Source: Natrinema salifodinae (GTDB taxonomy: Archaea; Halobacteriota; Halobacteria; Halobacteriales; Natrialbaceae). Taken from it: a DNA stretch of 64,000 nucleotides. The translations under genes and the position numbers were made by a program. Positions 1 through 8,078 of the stretch are shown here, piece after piece (the stretch's first letter is position 1; every line of letters starts with the position of its first letter). The notes under the pieces are model-generated. The model ran no database searches, was not told the DNA's origin, and saw nothing but the letters and a program-made list of their open reading frames with translations. The DNA lies in NCBI RefSeq assembly GCF_900110455.1, contig NZ_FOIS01000004.1:682001-746000 (forward strand), written 5' to 3'.

Positions 1-20
1 CTCGCCGTTCCGAGGGGGTG

Positions 21-266
21 TCACTCCGCTTCCGTCGGAGAGCGCGTCCCGGGATCGGTCGCGACCGCGATCATCCCGATCCCGGCGACGCAGTCGGGGC
101 AGTACGACCGGGTAACGGCTTCGTAGCGGTCGTCGAGTGCGGGACACGGCTCGCTCGAGAGGCGGATCATCCGGTCGTCATAAATCGACTCGCCGCAGCG
201 ATGGCAGGCGTCTGCGAGGGGGTCGTCGACGCTCGTCGCGTCGGCGTCGCCGCTTCTGGCGGTCAT
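21..266 (-). CDS. small zinc-finger protein, function unknown
   Basis: An 81-aa acidic protein with two CxxC pairs: CHRC near residue 21 and CPDC near residue 56. This spacing suggests one treble-clef or zinc-ribbon site. The middle (ESIYDDRMIRLSSEPC) reads like a haloarchaeal one-domain zinc protein. The frame is open much further upstream, but upstream translation is Arg/Ser-rich shadow, so I start at ATG 266. No catalytic residues are visible; a role in RNA, DNA or protein contact would be a guess. It is the first gene in the window and has no obvious operon partner. Confidence 0.65.
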   Translation of the reverse strand: MTARSGDADATSVDDPLADACHRCGESIYDDRMIRLSSEPCPALDDRYEAVTRSYCPDCVAGIGMIAVATDPGTRSPTEAE

Positions 267-981
267 CGTCACGGCCTCCGTGGTCGTCGACCGGAAGACT
301 GCTGATCGAGGCGGTGTCGATCCGCGCGGCTCCGGCTTCGACTCCGGGCTCGACTTCGACTCCGTCTCCAACTCCGACTCGCGGCGGTGCGGCCGCCGTC
401 GGGGGATGCGAGTTGATCGCGAACGATACCGCTCCGTCGTGCGAGACCTTTTTGTCTCGGTAGCAGTAATGGAAACATGGCAACCAAGTGCTCGCTTGGA
501 AGCCACACGTCTCGGGTGTTCCTGCACCCGGGGCATTTCGTACGCATGCCCCCGCGTCCGGTTTTGGAGCGCGCGGCTTCCATCGTGACAGATGATCTGA
601 ATTATAATATAACTACTGGTGGCCGTCGGAAGAAGGTCTCTATCACGGGACGCTCTCGGCGAACGCCGTCGGCGCTCGCGGGCCGACGATTGACCCGAAA
701 CGAGCGTAGCGAGCGGAGGGACGGAGGAATGTTCTTGCGAGCGACCGCGAACGAGCGCTCGGAAGACGCGAAACGTCTTCCGACGCGTTTGATCGAAACT
801 GCACCGAGCGAAGCTCCGCGATGCCCAACCGGTGCTCCGCACTCGGTTGCTAATTTTGCGAAGAGCGTCACGTGGTGTGGCGAAGCCACCAGCGCGACAG
901 ACCGTGGTTCGAAACGCCGTCGGCGTTTCGTCACCGCGAAAGACGCGTCGCGTCTTTCGAACGACAGCGGAAAATTTCGAG
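267..981. other. 715-bp gap without a convincing gene; hairpin-rich
   Basis: No credible protein is seen. Near 600-612 there is an AT-rich TTATATTATAA-like stretch that could be a leftward TATA box. An inverted repeat CGAGAC / GTCTCG flanks a CTTTTT loop at 442-459. From about 690 to 960 the gap is packed with short GC-rich hairpins, listed separately, lying in the 3' flank of aIF-1A. Small leftward frames with a CPGC motif near 520-583 run into Arg/Ser-rich shadow sequence and are not called. Confidence 0.5.
690..960. repeat. cluster of short GC-rich hairpins
   Basis: Several short perfect inverted repeats sit close together: GGAAGACG/CGTCTTCC (761-781), GTGGC-GAA-GCCAC near 878-890, 10-bp arms CGAAACGCCG/CGGCGTTTCG with a 1-nt centre (910-930), and 11-bp arms CGAAAGACGCG/CGCGTCTTTCG with a 1-nt centre (937-959). 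GAGCGNAGCGA-type words occur near 700-715. They lie immediately beyond the aIF-1A stop codon, so some could act as 3'-end structures. Similar hairpins occur inside two coding regions of this window. Confidence 0.6.
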
Positions 982-1272
982 TTACTGAATGTGGCCTTCT
1001 TCCCGAAGCTGGTCGGCCTCGCTCTTTTCGTAGCGCCAGGTGATGTCCGCTTTCTCGTCCTGCCAGTCCCAGGGCTCGACGAGGACGACGTCGTCCTCAC
1101 GGATCCAGATGCGCTTTTGCATCTTGCCCGGGATGCGTGCGGTGCGCTCTGTCCCGTCGGCGCAGCGTACTTTCACCCGATTCGCCCCGAGCATGTCCGT
1201 GACGGTCGCGAAGACCTCGTCGTCCTCTGGCATTCGGAGGTTCTTCCGCCCACCGTTACCGTCGTCGCTCAT
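982..1272 (-). CDS. eif1A: translation initiation factor aIF-1A
   Basis: A 96-aa S1/OB-fold protein matching archaeal aIF-1A in length and order: a short basic N-terminus ([31 protein letters not shown]), the core [32 protein letters not shown], and an acidic tail. In archaea it binds the small ribosomal subunit A site and supports start-codon selection. The ATG at 1272 gives the usual family length. Transcribed leftwards; its 3' flank is the hairpin cluster. Apparently monocistronic. Confidence 0.96.
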   Translation of the reverse strand: MSDDGNGGRKNLRMPEDDEVFATVTDMLGANRVKVRCADGTERTARIPGKMQKRIWIREDDVVLVEPWDWQDEKADITWRYEKSEADQLREEGHIQ

Positions 1273-1409
1273 GGCCGCAGATTGACGGCCGAGCGGTTTA
1301 ATCCTTTATACCCCTCTCGAGTACCGGGTACCGGTCACCGGCGACCGGGACCGCCGCCCGGAGCACGGAAACCGCGCCGCTTATTCCGCTCGGCTCTGCA
1401 GGCCTGCGT

Positions 1410-1589
1410 ATGTTGCAGAATCTCGGCGCGCTCGGTATCGTCGGACTCGTGATCCTGATCGCCGGCATCGCGCTCATCGCGTACGCGAACCTCGTGATCG
1501 CCGTCGGCATGGCGCTCGTCCTCGCCGGCCTGGGCCTGGTCGTCAAGTCGCTGATCTCGGGGATGCTCCAGAATTTCGGAATGTTCTAA
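1410..1589 (+). CDS. 59-aa two-helix membrane protein
   Basis: Starting at ATG 1410 the frame encodes 59 residues that are almost all hydrophobic: MLQNLGALGIVGLVILIAG and then ALVLAGLGLVVKSLISG. Two membrane helices are separated by a short AYANLVIAVG turn, followed by a MLQNFGMF tail. The MLQN word occurs at both ends. It resembles a small conserved haloarchaeal membrane protein family whose name I cannot confirm. It is followed about 95 nt downstream by another small membrane-protein gene. Function unknown. Confidence 0.75.
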   Translation: MLQNLGALGIVGLVILIAGIALIAYANLVIAVGMALVLAGLGLVVKSLISGMLQNFGMF

Positions 1590-1683
1590 ATCGCGATCCG
1601 CGTCGCGGTCAGAAGCCGATCCCGACCCCGATGCCGGGGTACTGAGGTACAAGCGTTTTGCAACTGGCTCCCGTCGTGCCGAT

Positions 1684-1944
1684 ATGGGATACACGCTTCA
1701 GTACTACGACCTGGTCCTGGTCTGTATCGCGGCGAGTCTCGGGATCGGCGCCGGCATCGGCTACGCGACGCCGGTCCCGTATCCGGCCGCGATCGCGGCG
1801 CTGGGGTTCGTCGCGATCGGCTTCATCGGGCACGCGCTGTTCGTCAATGGGCCGGTCGACGACACCGAGGATCTGGTCGAAGAGGTCGAACTCGAAGAGG
1901 TGCCACAGGTGCTGTCGCCGGTGGAATCGGAGCCGGAAACGTAG
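1684..1944 (+). CDS. small membrane protein with acidic tail
   Basis: An 86-aa protein with two predicted membrane helices (about residues 9-30 and 35-55, LVLVCIAASLGIGAGIGYA and PAAIAALGFVAIGFIGHALFV). A strongly acidic cytoplasmic tail (DDTEDLVEEVELEEVP) follows. The layout is typical of unnamed haloarchaeal membrane proteins. It converges with the DUF460 gene, with only about 20 nt between the stop codons. No function can be assigned. Confidence 0.7.
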   Translation: MGYTLQYYDLVLVCIAASLGIGAGIGYATPVPYPAAIAALGFVAIGFIGHALFVNGPVDDTEDLVEEVELEEVPQVLSPVESEPET

Positions 1945-1965
1945 CGGTCGTCGTCCGACCGCGAC

Positions 1966-3939
1966 TCAGGCCTCGTTGTCCCCGGCTCGGTGCTCGCTGA
2001 TGAGCCGGTCGACCATCGCCGCTTTGCGGTCGCGCTCGCGGTCCTCGGCGCGCTCGTGCCAGTCGTCGATGACCGCGTCGACGTCCTCCTCGCGGGCGAC
2101 GGCGAGTTCGTCGACCTCCTGCATGGCGACGTCATCCGCGGGGCCAACCGGAATCTCACTGTCGAAGAGGATCTCGTCGGCGATTTCGGAGAGGCCACCA
2201 TCCTTCAGGATGACCCGCGGTTCGAAGTCCGCGAGCAGTTTGGCTGTCGACCGACCCGCACCGCTTGCGTCCCGCAGATAGACCACGTCGTCGGGCGCGA
2301 TCCCGTACTGGTCGTCGGCCTCCCGGATCGCCCCCTTCGTGAACTTCTCGACGACCTTGACCGGGACCAGGCCCTCCTTCTCCGCGGAGACGTCGCTGAA
2401 GTTCGAGTGGTCGAGCTTCCAGAGAGCCTTCATCCGCTCGACCTTGTTCTCGAGTTCCTCGACCTCCTCGCGGGCCTGGTCGCGCTCGCGCTCCAAGCGG
2501 TCGGCCTTCCGATCGAGGCGACTCACCTCGCGGTCCCGGCGGACCTCCTTGCGCTCCTCGCGTTTGGCGACGCTGAGTTCGGTCTCGAGGTCGTCGATGC
2601 GGTCGTCTTTCTCCTCGAGTCGCCCCTCCAGCGTCTCGACGTGGGACTGGAGGCGGTCGACCTGGCGCTTGAGGTCCTTGATCCGCTGCTCTTCCTCAGT
2701 GAGTTCGCGGGGTTCGTGTTCGGTCGACTCCTCCTCGGTCTCGTCGTCGTCGTTCAGGTCGGCCAGAACGGCCTCGACGCTCTCCTCGCCGGCGACGACG
2801 CGGGCGGTGACCTCGCCGCGGTCGACGCCTGGCGGGAGCTTGTCGGCGATGCGATCGAACTGGTCGGCGTGGGCGTCGACGGCGTACAGCGCGGCGGCCA
2901 TCGCGTCGCGCTGGTGGTCGTTATCGTAGGAGTGCTCGCGCGTGCGGTGTTGCTTCTCGTCGATCGGCAGATCGCTCTCGGGGGTCCAGCCCGCGGCGTC
3001 GAAGCTCCGGCGGAACTTCTCGACGGTCTCGGGCATCGGCGTCACGTCGGCCGCGACGACGATGGGCCGGCCGCGCTCGACGATCCACTCGATCACCTCG
3101 GCGGTGTCGCTGGTACGCGAACTCCAGACGTCCAGCACCTCCCCTTCGAGGCCGACGATGGCGACGGCGGTCGTCGTCCCGGGGTCGATCCCGACGATGA
3201 CGTGGTCGCGGCGTTTGACCAGCGGCCGAAATTCGATGCCGTCGCGGCGCTGGCGCTCGATCTCGACGCGGACGTCACCGGATCGGTTGCGCGAGACGGG
3301 GATGTCGCCGGGACGGGCCTCGACGGTGAAGACGGCGTTGGCGTAGCCGCCGTAGGCCTCCCGAATATCCGTCTCGTACTCGAGGTTGTCGTCGTCGAGT
3401 TCGGACTCGACCTCGCGGGCCCGTTTCTTGACGGAGCCGTGGATGCGGCGGGTGTAGCGGTCCTCGCTCCAGCCGCCGCTGCCGGTCGAGCGCCCGCGGG
3501 CGACCTTGACCTCCGTCGTGTCCGTGAACGCGGAGACCTCGTGGCCGACGTTGTGGGCGGCGAGCCGCGCCGCGGCCTCGGCCTCCTGCATCGGGTCCTT
3601 GCCGTAGGGAATGCCGTGGCGTTTCGCGACGCGGGAGAGGGGCTCGGGTTGTTCGGCGCCCGTCACCTGGACGAGCCGGGTGTCGGCGGGCAGCGACCCG
3701 AGAAAGTGGATGAGCTGGTCCTTGTCGGCGGCCAGCTCGTACATGTTGTCCGTCGCGACGATCGCCGGCTCCTCGTCGTCGATCAGTCGCCGGAGTTTGC
3801 GGTGGGTAACGACGTCCCGAGTGACGTCGTCGCCGTCGTAGACGGCCAGCGCGTACGACGGCGCGTCGCCGCGCACGTCACCGCTCTGGATGTCCACCCC
3901 GAAGACGACTGCATCGAGCGCACTCGTTCGCGTACTCAC
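1966..3939 (-). CDS. DUF460 protein, RNase H/RuvC-fold with coiled coil
   Basis: 657 aa. The N-terminal ~370 residues form a DUF460 region with an actin/RNase H-like signature: VVFGVDIQSG near residue 11 and a RuvC/YqgF-like GIDPGTTTAVAIVG near residue 249. A long charged coiled coil follows (about 410-510, rich in RQVDRLQSHVETLEGRLEEK-type heptads). A C-terminal domain of about 140 residues has VVYLRDASGAGRSTAKLL. The start is GTG 3939, supported by a TATA box (CTATAAAT, 3963-3970) 24-31 nt upstream. The family is conserved in archaea; a nucleic-acid role is inferred from the fold only. Confidence 0.85.
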   Translation of the reverse strand: MSTRTSALDAVVFGVDIQSGDVRGDAPSYALAVYDGDDVTRDVVTHRKLRRLIDDEEPAIVATDNMYELAADKDQLIHFLGSLPADTRLVQVTGAEQPEPLSRVAKRHGIPYGKDPMQEAEAAARLAAHNVGHEVSAFTDTTEVKVARGRSTGSGGWSEDRYTRRIHGSVKKRAREVESELDDDNLEYETDIREAYGGYANAVFTVEARPGDIPVSRNRSGDVRVEIERQRRDGIEFRPLVKRRDHVIVGIDPGTTTAVAIVGLEGEVLDVWSSRTSDTAEVIEWIVERGRPIVVAADVTPMPETVEKFRRSFDAAGWTPESDLPIDEKQHRTREHSYDNDHQRDAMAAALYAVDAHADQFDRIADKLPPGVDRGEVTARVVAGEESVEAVLADLNDDDETEEESTEHEPRELTEEEQRIKDLKRQVDRLQSHVETLEGRLEEKDDRIDDLETELSVAKREERKEVRRDREVSRLDRKADRLERERDQAREEVEELENKVERMKALWKLDHSNFSDVSAEKEGLVPVKVVEKFTKGAIREADDQYGIAPDDVVYLRDASGAGRSTAKLLADFEPRVILKDGGLSEIADEILFDSEIPVGPADDVAMQEVDELAVAREEDVDAVIDDWHERAEDRERDRKAAMVDRLISEHRAGDNEA

Positions 3940-3962
3940 AGGGGCCTATAGGGACGAGTCGG

Positions 3963-3970
3963 CTATAAAT
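3963..3970 (-). promoter_or_regulatory. TATA box of the DUF460 gene
   Basis: ATTTATAG read on the minus strand, 24-31 nt before GTG 3939. The spacing implies a leaderless transcript and supports the GTG start over downstream ATGs. Confidence 0.65.
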
Positions 3971-4016
3971 CCGGCGCGGGTTCGCAGTCAGCGCCGCCGG
4001 CGTCCGCGTCGCCGAC

Positions 4017-4973
4017 TTACTCGTCGTCGGCGTCTGCGTCCGCGTCAGGATAGGGGATTTCGAGGCTCTGCCCGTCGTCGGGGACGAACACCCGCTGCTC
4101 GTCGCCCGCGAAGACCTCGCGGGCCTGGTCCAGGTGATCATCGGTGTGGCCGGCGTACCGCGAGGACAGGTGCAGCAGCGCCAGGCGATCCGCGCCGGCC
4201 CGGGTGGCGATCTCGGCGGCCTGGCGGGCCGTCGAGTGGGCGGTGTCGGCGGCCCGTTCGGCGCGGTCGTCGGCGAAGGTGGCGTCGTGGATCAGCAGGT
4301 CGGGATCGTCCGCGACCTCGATCGTCGCTTGGGCGGGGCGGGTGTCGCCGGTGTAGACGACCGTCCGACCGGGGCGGGGCTCGCCGACGACCTGGTCGGG
4401 TTCGACGACGGTGCCGTCCTCGAGTTCGACGGGCTCGCCCTCGTGGAGTTTCGAGAACTTCGGGCCGACGGGGACGCCGAGTTCCTCGGCGCGCTCGCGG
4501 TCGAACCGGCCCTTGCGGTCGTCCTCGACGAGCGCGTAGCCGACCGAGCGGGTGTCGTGGTCGGTCGCGAACGCGCGGACCTCGTACTCGTCGGCGCGGT
4601 AGGCGACGTCGCCGGCGCCGACCTCGTTGACCCGCACGGGAAACGCGGGCCGGTTGTCGAGGGCGTTGATCAGCGACTTGAGCTGGCGGCGCGTGCCGTG
4701 GGGGGTGTGGATCGCCAGCGGGTCCTCGCGGTCGTTGAAGTCCATCGTCTGGAGCAGGCCCGGGATTCCGAGGACGTGGTCGCCGTGGAGGTGCGTGACG
4801 AAGAGATGCGAGATCGAGAATCCGGTGCCGAAGCGCATCATCTGGCGCTGGGTTCCCTCGCCGGCGTCGAACAGCAACTCGTCGCCCTCCCGGGCGACGA
4901 AGACGCTGCTCGGATTTCGCTCCGTCGTCGGAATCGCGCCGGCCGTCCCCAGAAACGTCACGCGCAGTGGCAT
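4017..4973 (-). CDS. rnz: ribonuclease Z (tRNase Z)
   Basis: 318-aa metallo-beta-lactamase-fold endonuclease that removes 3' trailers from pre-tRNA. Visible features: N-terminal LRVTFLGTAGAIPTTERNPSS, the zinc motif THLHGDHVLGIPGLLQ (HxHxDH), GDTRPAQ, a DLLIHDATF segment, and HSTARQAAEIA with a late LHLSSRY histidine. Length fits the short archaeal/bacterial RNase Z. Its only upstream neighbour on the same strand is the long 4974-5347 gap, so it is probably monocistronic. A TTTAG-type TATA lies about 26-33 nt before the ATG. The last residues are a DADADADDE tail. Confidence 0.96.
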   Translation of the reverse strand: MPLRVTFLGTAGAIPTTERNPSSVFVAREGDELLFDAGEGTQRQMMRFGTGFSISHLFVTHLHGDHVLGIPGLLQTMDFNDREDPLAIHTPHGTRRQLKSLINALDNRPAFPVRVNEVGAGDVAYRADEYEVRAFATDHDTRSVGYALVEDDRKGRFDRERAEELGVPVGPKFSKLHEGEPVELEDGTVVEPDQVVGEPRPGRTVVYTGDTRPAQATIEVADDPDLLIHDATFADDRAERAADTAHSTARQAAEIATRAGADRLALLHLSSRYAGHTDDHLDQAREVFAGDEQRVFVPDDGQSLEIPYPDADADADDE

Positions 4974-5347
4974 CGGTGGAGCCTCTGCGCGCCGCGGCTA
5001 AACCGGCTTCGGATCGCATGGACGGCGAACGGTTGCGATCCGCACCCGTCGGGTGGGAATCGCACCCGCGACCGTTCCGATCGAGCGCCCGTGGCCGATT
5101 CGGGTCGCAGCTGCGTCGCGATACTAGTGTGGTAACTAGTATCAACACCCCTGTTGGAATCGCCTACTGACCGCCGGACCGTCCGGTTCGAATCCGTGTC
5201 CGTTCGGTTCGAACGATGACCTCCGAAGCTGTACTGTAGTAACTGGCGACTATTCAGGTAAACCCGCTCGGAACGATTCCCCGTCTTGCGAACAGACTGC
5301 GCGTTTTACGTCAATCGAGTCCAAAGACGTGGACGACAACACCCCCA
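4974..5347. other. 374-bp divergent intergenic region with an inverted repeat
   Basis: Upstream region of rnz (left) and the DUF7282 protein (right). At 5121-5142 there is a perfect 8-bp inverted repeat ATACTAGT / ACTAGTAT with a 6-nt centre, standing out as AT-rich. A CGTTTTACG-type TATA candidate lies near 5308-5317, about 32-40 nt before the right-hand gene. No coding sequence or tRNA is seen; the GGTTCGAATCC at about 5185 lacks the paired arms a tRNA needs. Confidence 0.5.
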
Positions 5348-6490
5348 ATGAGTTCGAGACTGACGTTCGGTAGCCTAAAGCGGATCGTCGCGATCCTGAT
5401 CGCGATCGCGATCGTCATCGCGGCCGGCATCGTCGTCGGCCAGGCGCCCGCCATCTTCGGCGTCGAGAGCGATCCGGAAGCCTCGATCACGTTCGAGGAC
5501 CAGCGGAGCGACGGCGCTAACGTCACGATTCAGGAGGTCTCCCTGTCCGCCGGCGGGTACGTCGTCGTCACCGACGGCGGCGACGAGCCTCTGGCCGTCT
5601 CCGAGCGCCTGGATGCCGGCGACCACGAGAACGTCACCGTCGAGCGCAACGGCGATTCGACCCGCGAGCTCGTCGGCCCGCTGACGGCGACGGTCCACCA
5701 GGATACGTCCGACGAGGACGGCTTCGCCTATCACGAGACCGACGGCGAGGAGGATCAACCCTACCTCGAGGACGGGTTCCCGGTCAGCGACACCGCGACG
5801 GTGACGACCGACGAACCCGCGACCGGCGACTCGTTCCTGGTCGAGTCGCTCGATGCCCCCGACTCGGCTACGACCAACGAGACGATCGACGTGAACGCGC
5901 AGATCCGCAATCCGACCGAGTACCAGACCCAACAGCCCGTCGAGGTCCGCGTCGACGGGACCGTCATCGAGCGTCAGGTGCTAGAGCTCGAGGGCGGCGA
6001 GTCGCGGACCGTGACCCTCGAGACGGACACGACCGGCGCCCCGCCCGGCAACCGGACGATCGGCGTCTACACCGAGGACGACGGCGAGGTCTCCGACATC
6101 GCCCTCGAGTTCCACACCGATCCGAGCGTCTCGGTCGACGACGCGAGCAACGAGAGCGTGACCCTCGCCGCCGCGATCCCCGAGGACGGGTTCGTTGCAG
6201 TCGAACACAACGAGACGGTCGTCGGGACGAGCGAGACCCTCGACGCCGGCGACCACGAGAACGTCACCGTCACCCTCTCGGACGACGCCGAAATCGGCGA
6301 GGACGACGAACTGACGGCGACGCTCTACGCGGGCGACCCGGACGACGTCGACGCGGCGTCGCCGATCGAACACGAGGGTGACCCCGTCGAGACGACGTTC
6401 ACGCTCGCGGACGCGGGCGACGGCGGTGACGGGGGCGGCGACGACGGGGGCGGCGATGGCGATTCCGAGCCCGAATCGGGCGACGAGTGA
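5348..6490 (+). CDS. DUF7282 surface protein
   Basis: 380 aa. An N-terminal hydrophobic helix (residues 13-32, VAILIAIAIVIAAGIVVG) acts as signal or membrane anchor. A DUF7282 repeat follows (about 42-155, ITFEDQRSDGANVTIQEVSL...LDAGDHENVTV...DGEEDQPYLEDGFPV), then a CARDB-like beta-sandwich (about 165-255), and a second shorter DUF7282 repeat (about 260-355) that reuses LDAGDHENVTV exactly. The C-terminus is Gly/Asp-rich (GGDGGGDDGGG). Several N-x-S/T sequons suggest N-glycosylation. The protein is probably anchored outside the cell; ligand unknown. Confidence 0.82.
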   Translation: MSSRLTFGSLKRIVAILIAIAIVIAAGIVVGQAPAIFGVESDPEASITFEDQRSDGANVTIQEVSLSAGGYVVVTDGGDEPLAVSERLDAGDHENVTVERNGDSTRELVGPLTATVHQDTSDEDGFAYHETDGEEDQPYLEDGFPVSDTATVTTDEPATGDSFLVESLDAPDSATTNETIDVNAQIRNPTEYQTQQPVEVRVDGTVIERQVLELEGGESRTVTLETDTTGAPPGNRTIGVYTEDDGEVSDIALEFHTDPSVSVDDASNESVTLAAAIPEDGFVAVEHNETVVGTSETLDAGDHENVTVTLSDDAEIGEDDELTATLYAGDPDDVDAASPIEHEGDPVETTFTLADAGDGGDGGGDDGGGDGDSEPESGDE

Positions 6491-6540
6491 GCGATCGGTA
6501 ACCGACCGATTCTTACCCGGCCCGGTCCTACCGGCGGTCG

Positions 6541-7545
6541 ATGGACGCGCCGCTGTGGACCGAAACCCACGCCCCGGAGCTGGCCGAGTTGCCACAGGAC
6601 GACGCCCGCGAGTACTTAGAGCGGGCCGTCGAGGAGCCGATCAACCTCCTCCTGCAGGGACCGCCGGGCAGCGGGAAGACGGCGGCGGCGCGCGCGCTGG
6701 CCCGCCAGGCCCACGACGATCCGGACAACGACCTGGTCGAGATCAACGTCGCTGACTTCTTCAGCCGGACGAAGACCGAGATCAAGAACGACCCGCGCTT
6801 CGAGCACTTCCTCGTCGGGCGTTCCTCGATGTCCAAGCGGGACATGATCAACCACGTCCTCAAGGAGTCCGCGAGCTACGCCCCCGTCTCGGGTGGCTAC
6901 ACCACGATCCTGCTCGATAACGCCGAGGACGTCCGCGAGGACTTCCAGCAGGCCCTGCGCCGGATCATGGAGCAACACCACCGGACGACGCAGTTTATCA
7001 TCGCCACGCGCCAGCCGACCAAGCTCATTCCGCCGATCCGCTCGCGGTGTTTCCCCGTCTCCGTCCGCTCGCCGACCAGCGACGAGATCGTCACCGTCCT
7101 CGAACGCATCGCCGAGAAAGAGGGCATCGAGTACGACGCGGACGGCCTCGAGTTCGTCGCCGGCTACGCTAACGGCAACCTCCGCCAGGCGATCCTGGCG
7201 GCCCAGACGACCGTCGAAGACGAGGGCGAACTCACGATGAGCGCGGCCTACGAGACGATCGGCGAGGTCGGCTTAGACGAGGAGATCGAGTCGATGTTAG
7301 ACGACGCCGAGGCCGGCGAGTTCACTGACGCCCGATCGACGCTCGACGACCTGCTCGTCGACGAGGGGTTAGACGGCGAGGAAGTACTCGAGTTGATCCT
7401 GCAGATCGCTCGCAAGCGCTACCAGGGCGAGCAGTTGGCGCGCGTCCACCGCCTGGCCGCCGATATCGAGTTCGAGATGCACGAGGGGTCGAGCGACCGG
7501 ATTCACGCCTCGCACCTCCTGGCGGAACTGGGTCGGGACGCCTGA
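6541..7545 (+). CDS. RFC small-subunit-like AAA ATPase paralogue
   Basis: 334-aa clamp-loader AAA protein. Walker A is GPPGSGKTAAARAL (about residues 40-53). The sensor/arginine-finger SRC motif is intact (IRSRCFPV). The RFC C-terminal helical domain covers the last third (EGLDGEEVLELILQIARKRY). Walker B is TTILLDNAEDV, so the usual D-E pair is D-N and the catalytic acid is missing or displaced. It matches the second small RFC subunit of haloarchaea, which loads PCNA (encoded at 34733-35476) with RfcS/RfcL. The ATG at 6541 places WTETHAPEL at the usual N-terminus. Confidence 0.88.
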   Translation: MDAPLWTETHAPELAELPQDDAREYLERAVEEPINLLLQGPPGSGKTAAARALARQAHDDPDNDLVEINVADFFSRTKTEIKNDPRFEHFLVGRSSMSKRDMINHVLKESASYAPVSGGYTTILLDNAEDVREDFQQALRRIMEQHHRTTQFIIATRQPTKLIPPIRSRCFPVSVRSPTSDEIVTVLERIAEKEGIEYDADGLEFVAGYANGNLRQAILAAQTTVEDEGELTMSAAYETIGEVGLDEEIESMLDDAEAGEFTDARSTLDDLLVDEGLDGEEVLELILQIARKRYQGEQLARVHRLAADIEFEMHEGSSDRIHASHLLAELGRDA

Positions 7546-7630
7546 GCGGTTGCATCTCCGCCGAACCCGAGCTCGGACGCGCACCGATACGGACCGGACT
7601 GTTATCGTCACGCCGACCGAACGCTCGGCT

Positions 7631-8074
7631 ATGCCGACGCTTCTCGAGACGCGCATCCAGAATCGGTTTCCGGTCCAGCCCCAGCACGCGAACAACAACG
7701 ACACGCTCCACGGCGGCACCTTGATGAAGTGGCTCGACGAGGTCGGCGCGATGTCGGCGATCCGCTTCGCCGGTCGGACCTGCGTCACCGCCCGCGTGAA
7801 CGAACTCGACTTCGTGCGCCCGATCGGCATCGGCGACACCGCGCTCGTCGAGGCCTACGTCTTCGACGCCGGCCGAACGAGCGTCCACGTCGCGCTGCGC
7901 GCCTGGCGCGAGGATCTCCGGACCGGCGACACCGAGCCGACGACCGAGTCGACGTTCACGTTCGTCGCGATCGACGAGACCGGGGAGCCGGTCGCGGTAC
8001 CCGAGCTATCGGTCGAGACCGAAGAAGGGGATCAACTGCGGGACCGCGCCGGCGAGCTCGGGACGAACGGCTGA
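7631..8074 (+). CDS. hotdog-fold acyl-CoA thioesterase
   Basis: 147 aa from ATG 7631 (MPTLLETRIQNRFPVQPQHANNNDTLHGG). The frame is open earlier, but the extra 27 residues are Arg/Thr-rich shadow. Signature residues of the acyl-CoA thioesterase II/YciA-BFIT hotdog group are present: HANNNDTLHGGTLMKWLDEVGA, RTCVTARVNELDFVRPIGIGD and the STFTFVAID strand. It hydrolyses acyl-CoA thioesters in the cytoplasm; chain preference cannot be read. It follows the RFC paralogue and ends 4 nt before the convergent Trm-G10 stop. Confidence 0.88.
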   Translation: MPTLLETRIQNRFPVQPQHANNNDTLHGGTLMKWLDEVGAMSAIRFAGRTCVTARVNELDFVRPIGIGDTALVEAYVFDAGRTSVHVALRAWREDLRTGDTEPTTESTFTFVAIDETGEPVAVPELSVETEEGDQLRDRAGELGTNG

Positions 8075-8078
8075 CTCG

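Noticed and set aside
269-583. Leftward small ORF with a CPGC motif and an AT-rich upstream box
   Set aside because: After about 45 residues it becomes Arg/Ser repeats, and no second zinc pair is present; kept only as a note in the gap entry.
1990-3951. 653-aa open frame antisense to the DUF460 gene
   Set aside because: Mirrors the codon pattern of the opposite strand and shows no domain; DUF460 has its own TATA box and motifs.
5130-5205. Possible tRNA around GGTTCGAATCC
   Set aside because: The T-stem bases do not pair and no matching acceptor, D or anticodon arms are found within 80 nt.
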